NCBI GenBank assembly: GCA_050249455.1
Contig: JBFWQM010000006.1
Location: forward strand, 1-58,125
Origin: JBFWQM01 sp050249455
GTDB lineage: Bacteria > Pseudomonadota > Alphaproteobacteria > MPNO01 > VGEU01
Direction: 5' to 3'
Length of the DNA: 58,125 bases
A model generated the notes under the pieces. The model made no database searches. It had not been told where the DNA came from and saw nothing but the letters and a program-made list of their open reading frames with translations. Shown here piece by piece: positions 45,913-53,463 of this stretch. The position numbers and the translations under genes were made by a program. How positions within the stretch are numbered: position 1 is the stretch's first letter; each line of letters starts with the position of its first letter.

Positions 45913-46842
45913 TCAGCCGGCGCCGCGGCGCTTGGCCGGCAGCGCGGCGATCAGCGCGCCGAGCTCCTCGCCGAGCTGGACGAACTCCGGTCGCCGCGCG
46001 GTGCCGGCGCGCCAGGCGAGGCCGAGGTCGCGGAAGGCGCGCTCGCCGGCGATCGGGCGCACAACCACGTCGGTGCCGCCCAGGATGCCGGCATCGATCG
46101 CGATCTGCGGCAGCAGGGTGAGGCCCAGGCCGTTGTCGACCATCTGCACCAGCGTGGTCAGCGAGGTGGCGGAGAAGCCCTCGCCGGCGCGCGCCGGCGG
46201 CAGGTCGCAGGCGGCCAGCGCGTGCTCGCGCAGGCAGTGTCCGTCGGCGAGGAGGAGGAGGGGCGCGTCGCGCACCGCCTCCACCGGCACGCGGGCGGCG
46301 GCGGCCAGCGGGTGGCGGCGGGGCAAAGCGAGCTGGAACGCGTCGCGGTGCACGACCATCGTCTCCGCCGTGCCGCAGTCGCACGGCAGCGCCAGCAGCA
46401 TGGCGTCGATCCGACCCGCCTCCAGCGCCGCCACCAGCCGCTCGGTCATGTCCTCGACCAGATAGAGCTTGAGCCGCGGGTGCGCCTTGCGCAGCGCTGG
46501 CAGCACGCGCGGCAGCAGATACGGGCTGACGGTCGGGATGGCGCCCAGCCGCAGCGGGCCCGACAGCGGCTCCGCCGCGGCGGCGGCCAGATGGACGATC
46601 TCCTCTGCATCGCGCAGCAGGGCCCGGGCGCGCTCCGCGACGTCGGCGCCAAGGGCGGTCAGCACGACGCGCCGCTGCGTGCGGTCCACCAGGGCGGCGC
46701 CCAGCGTGCCCTCAAGCTCCTTGATCCCGGCCGACAGGGTCGATTGCGACACGTTGCAGGCGTCGGCCGCGCGGCCGAAGTGGCGCGTGTCGGCGATCGC
46801 CGTAAGGTAGCGGAGCTGGCGCAGGCTGGGGAGGCCGGTCAT
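45913..46842 (-). CDS. oxyR: LysR-family peroxide sensor OxyR
   Basis: The 309-residue regulator has an N-terminal helix-turn-helix (residues about 18-40, FGRAADACNVSQSTLSAGI) and a C-terminal sensor domain. The two redox cysteines of OxyR are present as C203 and C212 in GHCLREHALAAC, the same C-x8-C spacing as E. coli C199/C208, so peroxide would form a disulfide and activate DNA binding. It is divergent from ahpC-ahpD, its classic target, with 107 bp between the starts and an inverted repeat in that space. Confidence 0.93.
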   Translation of the reverse strand: MTGLPSLRQLRYLTAIADTRHFGRAADACNVSQSTLSAGIKELEGTLGAALVDRTQRRVVLTALGADVAERARALLRDAEEIVHLAAAAAEPLSGPLRLGAIPTVSPYLLPRVLPALRKAHPRLKLYLVEDMTERLVAALEAGRIDAMLLALPCDCGTAETMVVHRDAFQLALPRRHPLAAAARVPVEAVRDAPLLLLADGHCLREHALAACDLPPARAGEGFSATSLTTLVQMVDNGLGLTLLPQIAIDAGILGGTDVVVRPIAGERAFRDLGLAWRAGTARRPEFVQLGEELGALIAALPAKRRGAG

Positions 46843-46844
46843 CG

Positions 46845-46873
46845 ATAAATCCGATTGAACTGACCTGATTTAT
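46845..46873. promoter_or_regulatory. Inverted repeat in the oxyR-ahpC intergenic space, probable OxyR operator
   Basis: ATAAATC (46845-46851) is perfectly inverted as GATTTAT (46867-46873) with 15 bp between, in an AT-rich island of an otherwise GC-rich region. It begins 3 bp from the oxyR start codon and lies 77 bp before ahpC. The position suits autorepression plus activation of ahpC. It does not match the four-site E. coli ATAG motif, so this is inferred from symmetry and place. Confidence 0.6.
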
Positions 46874-46949
46874 TCATTGGTACGATCGTCGGCAAGGCCT
46901 CATATTCACTGCTGTTGAAACTTATTCGCGTTCCAAGGAGCCCTCATCC

Positions 46950-47489
46950 ATGCTGACCGTCGGCGACACTTTCCCCCCGTTCAACCTCAAGGCGGTCGTC
47001 TCGACCGACCCGAAGCACGCGTTCGCGGACATCACCAACGCCTCCGACCCCGGCAAGTGGAAGGTGGTGTTCTTCTGGCCGAAGGACTTCACCTTCGTCT
47101 GCCCGACCGAGATCGCCGCCTTCGGCAAGCTCAACGGCGCGTTCGAGGACCGCGACGCGGTGGTCTACGGCGTCTCGATCGACTCCGAATACGTGCACCT
47201 CGCGTGGCGGCAGAACCACGAGGATCTGAAGGACCTGCCGTTCGCCATGCTCGCCGACCTCAAGCGCGAGCTCTCGACCGCGCTCGGCGTGCTCGACAAG
47301 GCCGAGGGCGTGGCGCTGCGCGCGACCTTCATCGTCGATCCGGACGGTGTGATCCGCTTCGCCTCGGTCAACGACCTGTCGGTCGGGCGCAACCCGCAGG
47401 AGGTCTTGCGCGTGCTCGACGCGCTGCAGACCGACGAGCTGTGCCCGTGCAACTGGCAGAAGGGCGACGCCGTCCTCCAGGCCGCCTGA
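46950..47489 (+). CDS. ahpC: Alkyl hydroperoxide peroxiredoxin AhpC
   Basis: The 179-residue 2-Cys peroxiredoxin follows an AAGGAG ribosome-binding site. The peroxidatic C51 is in FTFVCPTEIAAF and the resolving Cys are in DELCPCNWQKGD near residues 168-170. It reduces hydrogen peroxide, organic peroxides and peroxynitrite in the cytoplasm. It is of the AhpD-reduced type found in alphaproteobacteria and actinobacteria, consistent with ahpD 58 bp downstream and the absence of ahpF. Induction by OxyR is expected from the divergent oxyR. Confidence 0.95.
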   Translation: MLTVGDTFPPFNLKAVVSTDPKHAFADITNASDPGKWKVVFFWPKDFTFVCPTEIAAFGKLNGAFEDRDAVVYGVSIDSEYVHLAWRQNHEDLKDLPFAMLADLKRELSTALGVLDKAEGVALRATFIVDPDGVIRFASVNDLSVGRNPQEVLRVLDALQTDELCPCNWQKGDAVLQAA

Positions 47490-47547
47490 CGACGCGGGCG
47501 CCGGCCCCGGCCGGCGCCCGTCACGACCTCATTACAGGAGTACCGCC

Positions 47548-48102
47548 ATGTCGATCGACGCGCTGCGCGCCGCCTTGCCCGACTACGCCAAGGACCTCAA
47601 GCTCAACATCGAATCGCTGGCCGCCGAGCCGGCGCTCACCGAACGCCAGCGCGCCGGCGCGTTCGTCGCGTCTGCGTTCGCGACGCGCCAGCCGGCGCTC
47701 TACCGGGCGGCGGTGGGCTCGTTCGGCGCGGCGCTGGCGCCCGCCGAGCTGGCGGCTGCCAAGTCTGCGGCGGCGATCATGGGGATGAACAACGTCTACT
47801 ACCGCTTCACCCACCTGGTCGGCGCGCCCGACTACAAGACCATGCCGGCGAGGCTGCGCATGAACGTGATGGCCAAGCCGGGCGTGGACAAGCTCGACTT
47901 CGAGCTGTGGTCGATGGCGGTGTCGGCCATCAACGGCTGCGGCATGTGCATGGAGAGCCACGAGAAGACCTTGCGCCAGCACGGCGCGACCGCCGAGCAG
48001 GTGCAGGCGGCGGTGCGCATCGCCTCGGTGATGAACGCGGTTGCCGCGGTGCTGGACGCGGAAGCTGCAACGGGTGGTTCGGTCGCGGCTGCTGCTGCTT
48101 AG
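47548..48102 (+). CDS. ahpD: Alkyl hydroperoxidase AhpD
   Basis: The 184-residue all-helical protein has the AhpD redox centre C131-x2-C134 in GCGMCMESHEK with H138, and the upstream Glu at 119 of the proton relay. It reduces oxidised AhpC, taking electrons from lipoylated dihydrolipoamide acyltransferases. It follows ahpC by 58 bp behind an ACAGGAGTACC ribosome-binding site, so both form one operon. A C/G-rich repeat follows the stop codon. Confidence 0.95.
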   Translation: MSIDALRAALPDYAKDLKLNIESLAAEPALTERQRAGAFVASAFATRQPALYRAAVGSFGAALAPAELAAAKSAAAIMGMNNVYYRFTHLVGAPDYKTMPARLRMNVMAKPGVDKLDFELWSMAVSAINGCGMCMESHEKTLRQHGATAEQVQAAVRIASVMNAVAAVLDAEAATGGSVAAAAA

Positions 48103-48118
48103 GGTTCCGGACACGGAT

Positions 48119-48221
48119 GCGCCCCCTCCCCCAACCCCCTCCCACGAGGGGAGGGGCTAGAGACTCCCCCTCCCCTCGTGGGAGGGGGTTGGGGGGAGGG
48201 GGCCTCTCCGCGCGACAGACG
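48119..48221. repeat. C/G-block inverted repeat, copy 2
   Basis: The same element as 43517-43616, with few differences (one base shorter block before CTAGAGA, TTGGGG for CTGGGG) and the same flank CTCTCCGCG-GA-AGACG. It lies between the converging ends of ahpD and an amidohydrolase gene. The shared flanks show the whole unit of about 100 bp moves as one. Confidence 0.8.
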
Positions 48222-48225
48222 TCGC

Positions 48226-49221
48226 CTACTTCAACCCCACCATCTTCTTGAAATTCCCGCTGTAGATCGCGTCGCGCTCCGTCGCGGTCACGCGCAGCGA
48301 ATCCACCACCGCCAGCGTGTCCTTGATCAGCTTGCTGCCGCCGACGTTGTCGTAGGGGCAGTCGGTGGCGAAGATGCAGTGGCCGGGGCCGAAGAACTCG
48401 ACGCCCGCCTGGGTGGCCGGGCCCGCGCCGAACATGGCGGTGTCGCCGTAGAACATCTTGAAGTACTCGATCATCGGCCGCTTCATGCCGGCGTTGATCT
48501 CGCTGTAGTCGCTGAAGTCGCGCTGGCCGAGCGGCTCCCAGTACTGGAAGCGGCCCTCGGCGTGGGGCACGTAGGCGCCCATGTGGTGGGCGATCACCAT
48601 CAGGCCCGGCAGCTTCTCGAACATCAGGCTGAACACGATGCGGCACATCGCTGCGGTGGTCTCGTAGGCCCAGCCGAAGCCCCACCAGATCTCGTACATC
48701 GACTTGTTCTCGGTGCGGTAGTCGGGGTGCGTCGCCGGCCGCGCCGGGTGGATCCACACCGGGCGCTGCAGCCGGTGCATCGTCTCGAAGATCGGATAGA
48801 ACTCGGGCAGGTCGAGCGGCTTGCCGAGGACGTTGGAGTGGATCTGGATGCCCAGCGCGTTGAGCTCGCGTACCGCGCGCACGCATTCCTTCACCGCCGC
48901 GTCGGGATTGTTCATCGGCAGCGAAGCGATGAAGCCGACATAGCGGTCGGGCCACTTCTTGCACATGTCGGCCATGCCGTCGTTGCCGATCCGCGCCAGC
49001 TCCGGCGACACGTCCGGCCCGCCGATCGCCTCCAGCGGCGGCTGCGACAGCGACAGCACCTGCGCGTAGTCGGGGAACGCATCCATCATGCGCAGCCGCG
49101 CCTCGGGGTCGATCATGGTCGTCATCTGGCCCCAGCGCCTGATCGGCTCCGGCGGCATGATCTCGGCGAGCTTGGCGAAGAGGTTCGGTGGGAACACGTG
49201 GTTGAAGACGTCGATCTTCAT
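48226..49221 (-). CDS. Amidohydrolase-family protein (ACMSD-like TIM barrel)
   Basis: The 331-residue protein is an amidohydrolase-2 family member. Strand 1 is MKIDVFNHVFPP, where the usual HxH has only its second His (F5-N-H7). LGIQIHSN, RPVWIHPARP (His of strand 5), VIAHHMGAYVPH and a terminal FATDCPYDN (Asp of strand 8) complete the metal site. Family enzymes decarboxylate or hydrolyse aromatic-derived acids with Zn or Mn. It is monocistronic, converging on ahpD. It is a different subgroup from the partial gene at 1-766. Confidence 0.88.
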   Translation of the reverse strand: MKIDVFNHVFPPNLFAKLAEIMPPEPIRRWGQMTTMIDPEARLRMMDAFPDYAQVLSLSQPPLEAIGGPDVSPELARIGNDGMADMCKKWPDRYVGFIASLPMNNPDAAVKECVRAVRELNALGIQIHSNVLGKPLDLPEFYPIFETMHRLQRPVWIHPARPATHPDYRTENKSMYEIWWGFGWAYETTAAMCRIVFSLMFEKLPGLMVIAHHMGAYVPHAEGRFQYWEPLGQRDFSDYSEINAGMKRPMIEYFKMFYGDTAMFGAGPATQAGVEFFGPGHCIFATDCPYDNVGGSKLIKDTLAVVDSLRVTATERDAIYSGNFKKMVGLK

Positions 49222-49349
49222 GGCGGGCCTTCCTGTCGCTCTCTGTGTCGGCTACGGCCCTGATAGCCCGGCGGGGGCCGGGGGTGCAACCACGACCGCC
49301 GCGTCGACGTTACCAAGACGGCCCCCACCGCTTCGGCTATCATCGCGCG

Positions 49350-50135
49350 ATGTTCATCTTCCCCTACCGCGACGACAACCCGCACGACACGGTGCCGATC
49401 GTCACGTGGCTGCTGATCGGCGCCTGCGTGTGCGTTTTCCTGTGGCAGACCTCGCTGCCGCAGCGGGCGGAGGAGGCGGCGGTGCTCGGCCTCGGGTTCA
49501 TTCCGGCGGTGCTGTTCGGCAGCGCCGAGCTCGACCGCGACCTGGTGATCGTGCCGGCGTGGGCCAGCATCTTCACGTCGATGTTCATGCACGGCGGGTG
49601 GCTGCACCTGATCGGCAACATGGTCTATCTGTGGATCTTCGGCGACAACGTGGAGGCGTCGCTCGGCCGGGTCCGCTACCTCGCGTTCTACCTCCTGTGC
49701 GGCGTCGCTGCGGCGCTGTCGCAGGCGCTGCCCGACACCAGCTCGACGATCCCGATGGTCGGCGCGTCGGGCGCCATCGCCGGCGTGCTCGGCGGCTACC
49801 TGCTGCTGCACCCGCGCGCCAACGTGCGGGTGCTGTTCATCTTCTTCGTCATCTTCCGCACCATCAACGTGCCGGCGATGATCGTGCTGGGCGCATGGTT
49901 CGCGATGCAGCTTTGGCAGGGCGCGACGGTCGCTTCCGACCAGGGCGGCGTCGCGTTCTGGGCCCATGTCGGCGGCTTCGCTGCCGGCGTCGTGCTGGTG
50001 CCGCTGATGAAGAAGCGCGGCGTGACGCTGTTCGACAGCCGCAAGACGACGCCGTTCGCCGTCGCCGAGGCCCCGATCGTGCGCCGCCGCGGCGGCAGCG
50101 TGCCCGAGGTGCGCGGCCGCTACTGGCGCGAGTAG
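49350..50135 (+). CDS. Rhomboid-family intramembrane serine protease
   Basis: The ATG at 49350 gives 261 residues (MFIFPYRDDNPHDTVP); no strong ribosome-binding site is visible. About six or seven membrane helices are predicted. The catalytic dyad is S140 in VGASGAIAGVLGG and H206 in FWAHVGGFAAG, and the WLHLIGNMVYLWIFGDN block before helix 3 is typical. It cleaves membrane proteins within the bilayer; the substrate is unknown. It converges on the diiron-protein operon and is divergent from the amidohydrolase, 128 bp away. Confidence 0.93.
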   Translation: MFIFPYRDDNPHDTVPIVTWLLIGACVCVFLWQTSLPQRAEEAAVLGLGFIPAVLFGSAELDRDLVIVPAWASIFTSMFMHGGWLHLIGNMVYLWIFGDNVEASLGRVRYLAFYLLCGVAAALSQALPDTSSTIPMVGASGAIAGVLGGYLLLHPRANVRVLFIFFVIFRTINVPAMIVLGAWFAMQLWQGATVASDQGGVAFWAHVGGFAAGVVLVPLMKKRGVTLFDSRKTTPFAVAEAPIVRRRGGSVPEVRGRYWRE

Positions 50136-50138
50136 GCG

Positions 50139-50852
50139 CTACCCGACGAAGCCGGGCCCGCCCTCGGTCAGCGCGGTCCACGCCCACGCCACCTCGCGCG
50201 CGGCGCGGCGGGCGTCGTAGACGGTGCCGGGGTCGGCGGGCACGAAGTAGCGCTCGATCAGCCGCGCCGACCACGCTTCCGCCTGCCCCGTGCGCGAGGC
50301 CTGGAAGCGAAGGAAGCCGAGCGCCGCCTCCGGCGCGCGGTAGTGCTGGCCCAGCGCGTCGGCGAGCCGGCCCCACAGGATGGGCAGCTTGCGCTCTAGC
50401 GCCCAGGTCACCGCGGCGGCGGCGGCGGGCGAGGACTTCAGGCTGTGCTCGCGCACTACGTCCACCAGGTCCACCGCCTCCGCCGACGGGTTGGCGAACT
50501 CGTGGTCCAGCCGTTCGGCGCTGACGCCGATCGCCATTGCCGCCTGGCGCCAGCCGATGTCGGCATCGGCGGTCGCTTCGTGCGCCGCTTCGTAGAGGTC
50601 GCGGAACAGCTGTTCGCCGTCCTCGCGGTCGATCTGCGACACCTTGGCGACGAACATGTAGCGCCCCGGCCCGCCGACCGCCGGATACAGCCGGGTCATC
50701 AGCCCGCGCAGCCGGTCGATCGGCAGCTTTCCGGCCAGCGCCTCGCGCCAGATCGGGTGCTCGGCGATGCGCATCATCGGCGTCTCGTCGTCGATGGCGA
50801 GCAGCTCCTGCGGCGTGCCGCTGGCGACCACCGACTCGATGGCGACCTTCAT
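50139..50852 (-). CDS. TenA/PqqC-fold protein with degenerate diiron site (pseudo-HDO)
   Basis: The 237-residue all-helical protein is related to TenA/PqqC and heme-oxygenase-like diiron oxidases (HDO). Compared with its neighbour at 51940-52674, E153 is kept, but the His before it is W101, and the C-terminal H-x3-D-x2-H triad is Q184, T188, A191. A diiron centre is therefore unlikely. It may be a structural partner or a binding protein. Its ATG overlaps the stop of the hydrolase gene by 4 bp (ATGA), so the products are made together. It is the last gene of the three. Confidence 0.75.
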   Translation of the reverse strand: MKVAIESVVASGTPQELLAIDDETPMMRIAEHPIWREALAGKLPIDRLRGLMTRLYPAVGGPGRYMFVAKVSQIDREDGEQLFRDLYEAAHEATADADIGWRQAAMAIGVSAERLDHEFANPSAEAVDLVDVVREHSLKSSPAAAAAVTWALERKLPILWGRLADALGQHYRAPEAALGFLRFQASRTGQAEAWSARLIERYFVPADPGTVYDARRAAREVAWAWTALTEGGPGFVG

Positions 50853-51940
50853 CGCTTGGCCTCCTGCGCCAGGCGGCCTTCGGCCGCAGCGTCGTCGAGC
50901 GAGGAATAGGTGCCTTTCTTGATCGACCAGAACTCGATCGCGCCGGACGGGAAGGCGGTGAAGTTGACCACGTCGCCCTCGTGGATCGCGCAGGCCTCGA
51001 CCACGTTCTCCGGCAGCTCGACGACCATGCGCCCGCCCTCGCCGCGGCGCACCAGCGCCGGCGCCGACCACTGGATGCCGTCGTCCTCCGGCTTCGCGGT
51101 CGCGGCCTTGGTTGCGGTCAGCTCGGCGACGAACTCCATCACCATGTCGGCGATCAGGCCCGGCTTCTCCTCGCTGACGTAGTGGTCGGTGCCCTCCACC
51201 TCCACGGCGCGCAGGTCGGGGCGCAGCGCGCGCGCCTTTGCCCAGGTCTCGCGGTTGACCACAGGGCTGTCGGCGCCGCGCACCAGGACGGTGGGCACCG
51301 CAAGGCGGCGGAACGCATCGACGAAGTCGGGGCGGAAGCCGCGGCACGTCGCCATCATCGCGGCCGGGTCGGCCAGCGGGGCGAGGCGGCCCTTGACGTT
51401 CGCGTAGCCGTACCTGGCGCGCAGCGCGATCGCCTCCGGCGGCATCAGCTTGTAGCGGTCGGCGAGGTAGGCGCGCACCTCCGCCTCGTCGCCGAAGGTG
51501 CGGTCGCCGCCGCCGACGCGCTGCTCCAGCGCTTCCCATTCGCTGGTCGGGATGAACGGCGTCAGGTCGATCGCGAACACGCCGCGCACCCGGTCGGGGT
51601 AGAGCGCGCCGGCCACCATCGCGTTGCGGGCGCCGAGCGAGTGGCCGACCAGCACCGCCGGCCCGAGGCCGAGGGCGTCGATCAGCCCCGCGACGTCGCC
51701 GGCATAGTCCTCCGCGTTGTAGACCTCGCCGGCCGGCCGGCTGCTACGGCCGTGGCCGCGCTGGTCGACCGCGACGGCGGTGTAGCGCTCGGCGACCCGC
51801 GCGGCGATCGGCTCCCACACCCCGGCGGAGCCGGTGATGCCGTGCAGGAAGATCACGGGCGGCGCGCCGCCGCCCGACACGAAGGTGCAGATCTCTGTCG
51901 TCTTGAGCTTGTGGCGCTGCTCGCGCGGGGCGGCGGACAT
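50849..51940 (-). CDS. Alpha/beta hydrolase with C-terminal AbrB/SpoVT-like domain
   Basis: The 363-residue protein is a fusion. Residues about 15-275 are an alpha/beta hydrolase with oxyanion loop LHGITGS, nucleophile S101 in VGHSLGARNA, acid D224 in VRGADSPV and H253 in GTDHYVS. Residues about 303-341 (GRMVVELPENVVE...IHEGDVVNF...GAIEFW) match the swapped-hairpin AbrB/MazE pattern, normally a DNA-binding or dimer module; a tail of about 20 residues follows. The ATG overlaps the upstream stop in TGATG, and the stop overlaps the next start in ATGA. A hydrolase between two HDO-fold proteins suggests a two-step oxidation and hydrolysis, perhaps with self-control through the AbrB part. Confidence 0.8.
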   Translation of the reverse strand: MSAAPREQRHKLKTTEICTFVSGGGAPPVIFLHGITGSAGVWEPIAARVAERYTAVAVDQRGHGRSSRPAGEVYNAEDYAGDVAGLIDALGLGPAVLVGHSLGARNAMVAGALYPDRVRGVFAIDLTPFIPTSEWEALEQRVGGGDRTFGDEAEVRAYLADRYKLMPPEAIALRARYGYANVKGRLAPLADPAAMMATCRGFRPDFVDAFRRLAVPTVLVRGADSPVVNRETWAKARALRPDLRAVEVEGTDHYVSEEKPGLIADMVMEFVAELTATKAATAKPEDDGIQWSAPALVRRGEGGRMVVELPENVVEACAIHEGDVVNFTAFPSGAIEFWSIKKGTYSSLDDAAAEGRLAQEAKR

Positions 51941-52674
51941 CAGAAGCGGTACTTCTTGCGGATGATGCGGAGGATGCCTTCGTGCATCTCGCGCCACGCC
52001 CACAGCGTGACGGAGGCGGTGCGGCGCACGCGCGCGATCTCCAACGGCGTCTTGACGTAGCTGTCGAGCAGGCTTTCCGACGCGCCGGTGTGCTCGATGT
52101 CGGCGCGCACGTGCTCCAGGAAGTATTCGATCGTATCGTCGTCGAGGCCGTAGAACTTGCGTAGCGCCAGCGCGGTCGCGCCGTGCGCTTCCGGCAGCTG
52201 CGCCTCGTCGGCGAACCAGGTGGACAGCCCCTGGCCGGCGCTCTGGCGGCAGAAGCCGATCATGGTGCGCGGGAAGCCGATCACCTCCGCCACCGGATGG
52301 CGCGCCGCGTCGTCGAGCTCGTCGGGCGTTGCGCCCAGCCCCTTGGCGAAGCGGACCCACAGGCCGGGATGCTCGCCCTCGTCGTCCGGGCGCATGATCT
52401 CGTCGTACATGTTCTCCAGCAGGTGGCGCACGTGGTCGCCCTGCAGGTAGGCGGCGTGGCTCAGCATCAGGGCCGGCGTCGCATGCGCCTGGAACGACCA
52501 GCGCATGACGGCGTAGTCCTTCAGCGCCGGCTTGGGCAGCTTGCCGGCGGTGATCAGCGCCACCAGCGGCGTGCGCAAATAGCGGTGCTCCGGCCGCAGC
52601 ATGTCGCGGGCGAACATCGCCTCGACCCGCCCGCCGTGCGGGACCGTATCCTCTTGCTGCAGTGCAGTAGCCAT
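51940..52674 (-). CDS. Heme-oxygenase-like diiron oxidase fold protein (TenA/PqqC/CADD-like)
   Basis: The 244-residue helical protein has a full candidate ligand set: E92 or E99, H102 (GEHPGLW), E157 (WFADEAQL), H188, D192 and H195 (FLEHVRADIEHTG). Spacing of H102, E157, H188, D192 and H195 is within one residue of Chlamydia CADD (H88, E142, H174, D178, H181). HDO enzymes use iron and oxygen for N-oxygenation, desaturation, decarboxylation or C-C cleavage; CADD makes p-aminobenzoate from its own Tyr. The reaction here is unknown. It is the first gene of the three-gene operon; the start ATG (complement of 52672-52674) lies behind GGCAGGGATGG. Confidence 0.82.
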   Translation of the reverse strand: MATALQQEDTVPHGGRVEAMFARDMLRPEHRYLRTPLVALITAGKLPKPALKDYAVMRWSFQAHATPALMLSHAAYLQGDHVRHLLENMYDEIMRPDDEGEHPGLWVRFAKGLGATPDELDDAARHPVAEVIGFPRTMIGFCRQSAGQGLSTWFADEAQLPEAHGATALALRKFYGLDDDTIEYFLEHVRADIEHTGASESLLDSYVKTPLEIARVRRTASVTLWAWREMHEGILRIIRKKYRF

Positions 52675-52911
52675 CCCTGCCGTCCTCTCGTTCGTGAGCC
52701 GACGGAGGCTAGCATGCGCCTTCCCCGTGGCGCCAGACCGGCGGGCCGGCGGTCGGACGCGCCCGGATCGGCGCCGCCCTGCGGCCTGAGTTGACGAGAA
52801 ATTGACCGGTCGATTCCAGCCCTGACGGTTATCAAGTGCTTGGACGGCAGCTAGGCTGGTCGCGGAATGCCGGGGACGGCCCGAACAATCGAAATGGAAG
52901 GATCGAAAACA

Positions 52912-53403
52912 ATGCAGACGAAGCCTTTGATTGCGCTGGCCGCGGGTGCGGTGATGGCGGTCTCCGTCGTCAGCGTCGGCATCGCGCAGTCGAACATGGC
53001 CTCGCTGGTCAAGCAGCGCCAGGAAAGCATGGGCCTGATGGGCCGCAACATGGGCGCCATCGGCCGGGTCGTGCGCGGCGAGGAAGCCAATGTTGCCGCC
53101 GCGGCGACCGCCGCGGCCGTGGTCAACGAAAATGCGAAGAAGATCCTGACGGAATTCCCGGCCGGCAGCGGCCGCGACGCCGTTGCGGAATCCCGGGCCC
53201 GGCCCGAGGTGTGGTCGCAGCGCGCCGAGTTCGAGGCCGCCGCCAACCGGCTGATTGCGGAGAGCGGCAAGTTCTCGGATGTCGCAAAGGGCGGCAATCT
53301 GGAGGCGATGAAGACCGCGTACGCCACGCTCGGCCAGGCCTGCGGCGGCTGCCATGAGGCGCGCGGCGCCGCCGGCGGGAAGTACCGCTTCGAGAAGCAG
53401 TAA
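52912..53403 (+). CDS. Cytochrome c'-type monoheme c protein
   Basis: The ATG at 52912 gives 163 residues; an upstream in-frame ATG at 52894 is possible. The signal peptide is MQTKPLIALAAGAVMAVSVV, cleaved near GIAQ. The mature part is a four-helix bundle with the heme site C144-GG-C147-H148 close to the C-terminus, as in cytochrome c'/c-556 (CytC-II). Such periplasmic proteins bind NO or carry electrons. A diheme cytochrome gene follows 60 bp on, so both may serve one dehydrogenase. Confidence 0.9.
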   Translation: MQTKPLIALAAGAVMAVSVVSVGIAQSNMASLVKQRQESMGLMGRNMGAIGRVVRGEEANVAAAATAAAVVNENAKKILTEFPAGSGRDAVAESRARPEVWSQRAEFEAAANRLIAESGKFSDVAKGGNLEAMKTAYATLGQACGGCHEARGAAGGKYRFEKQ

Positions 53404-53463
53404 CCGCGCAAACCCGGCGGGCGGGGCGTGCTTCGCACGGCGGCTCTCGGTTATCCTCGCCGG

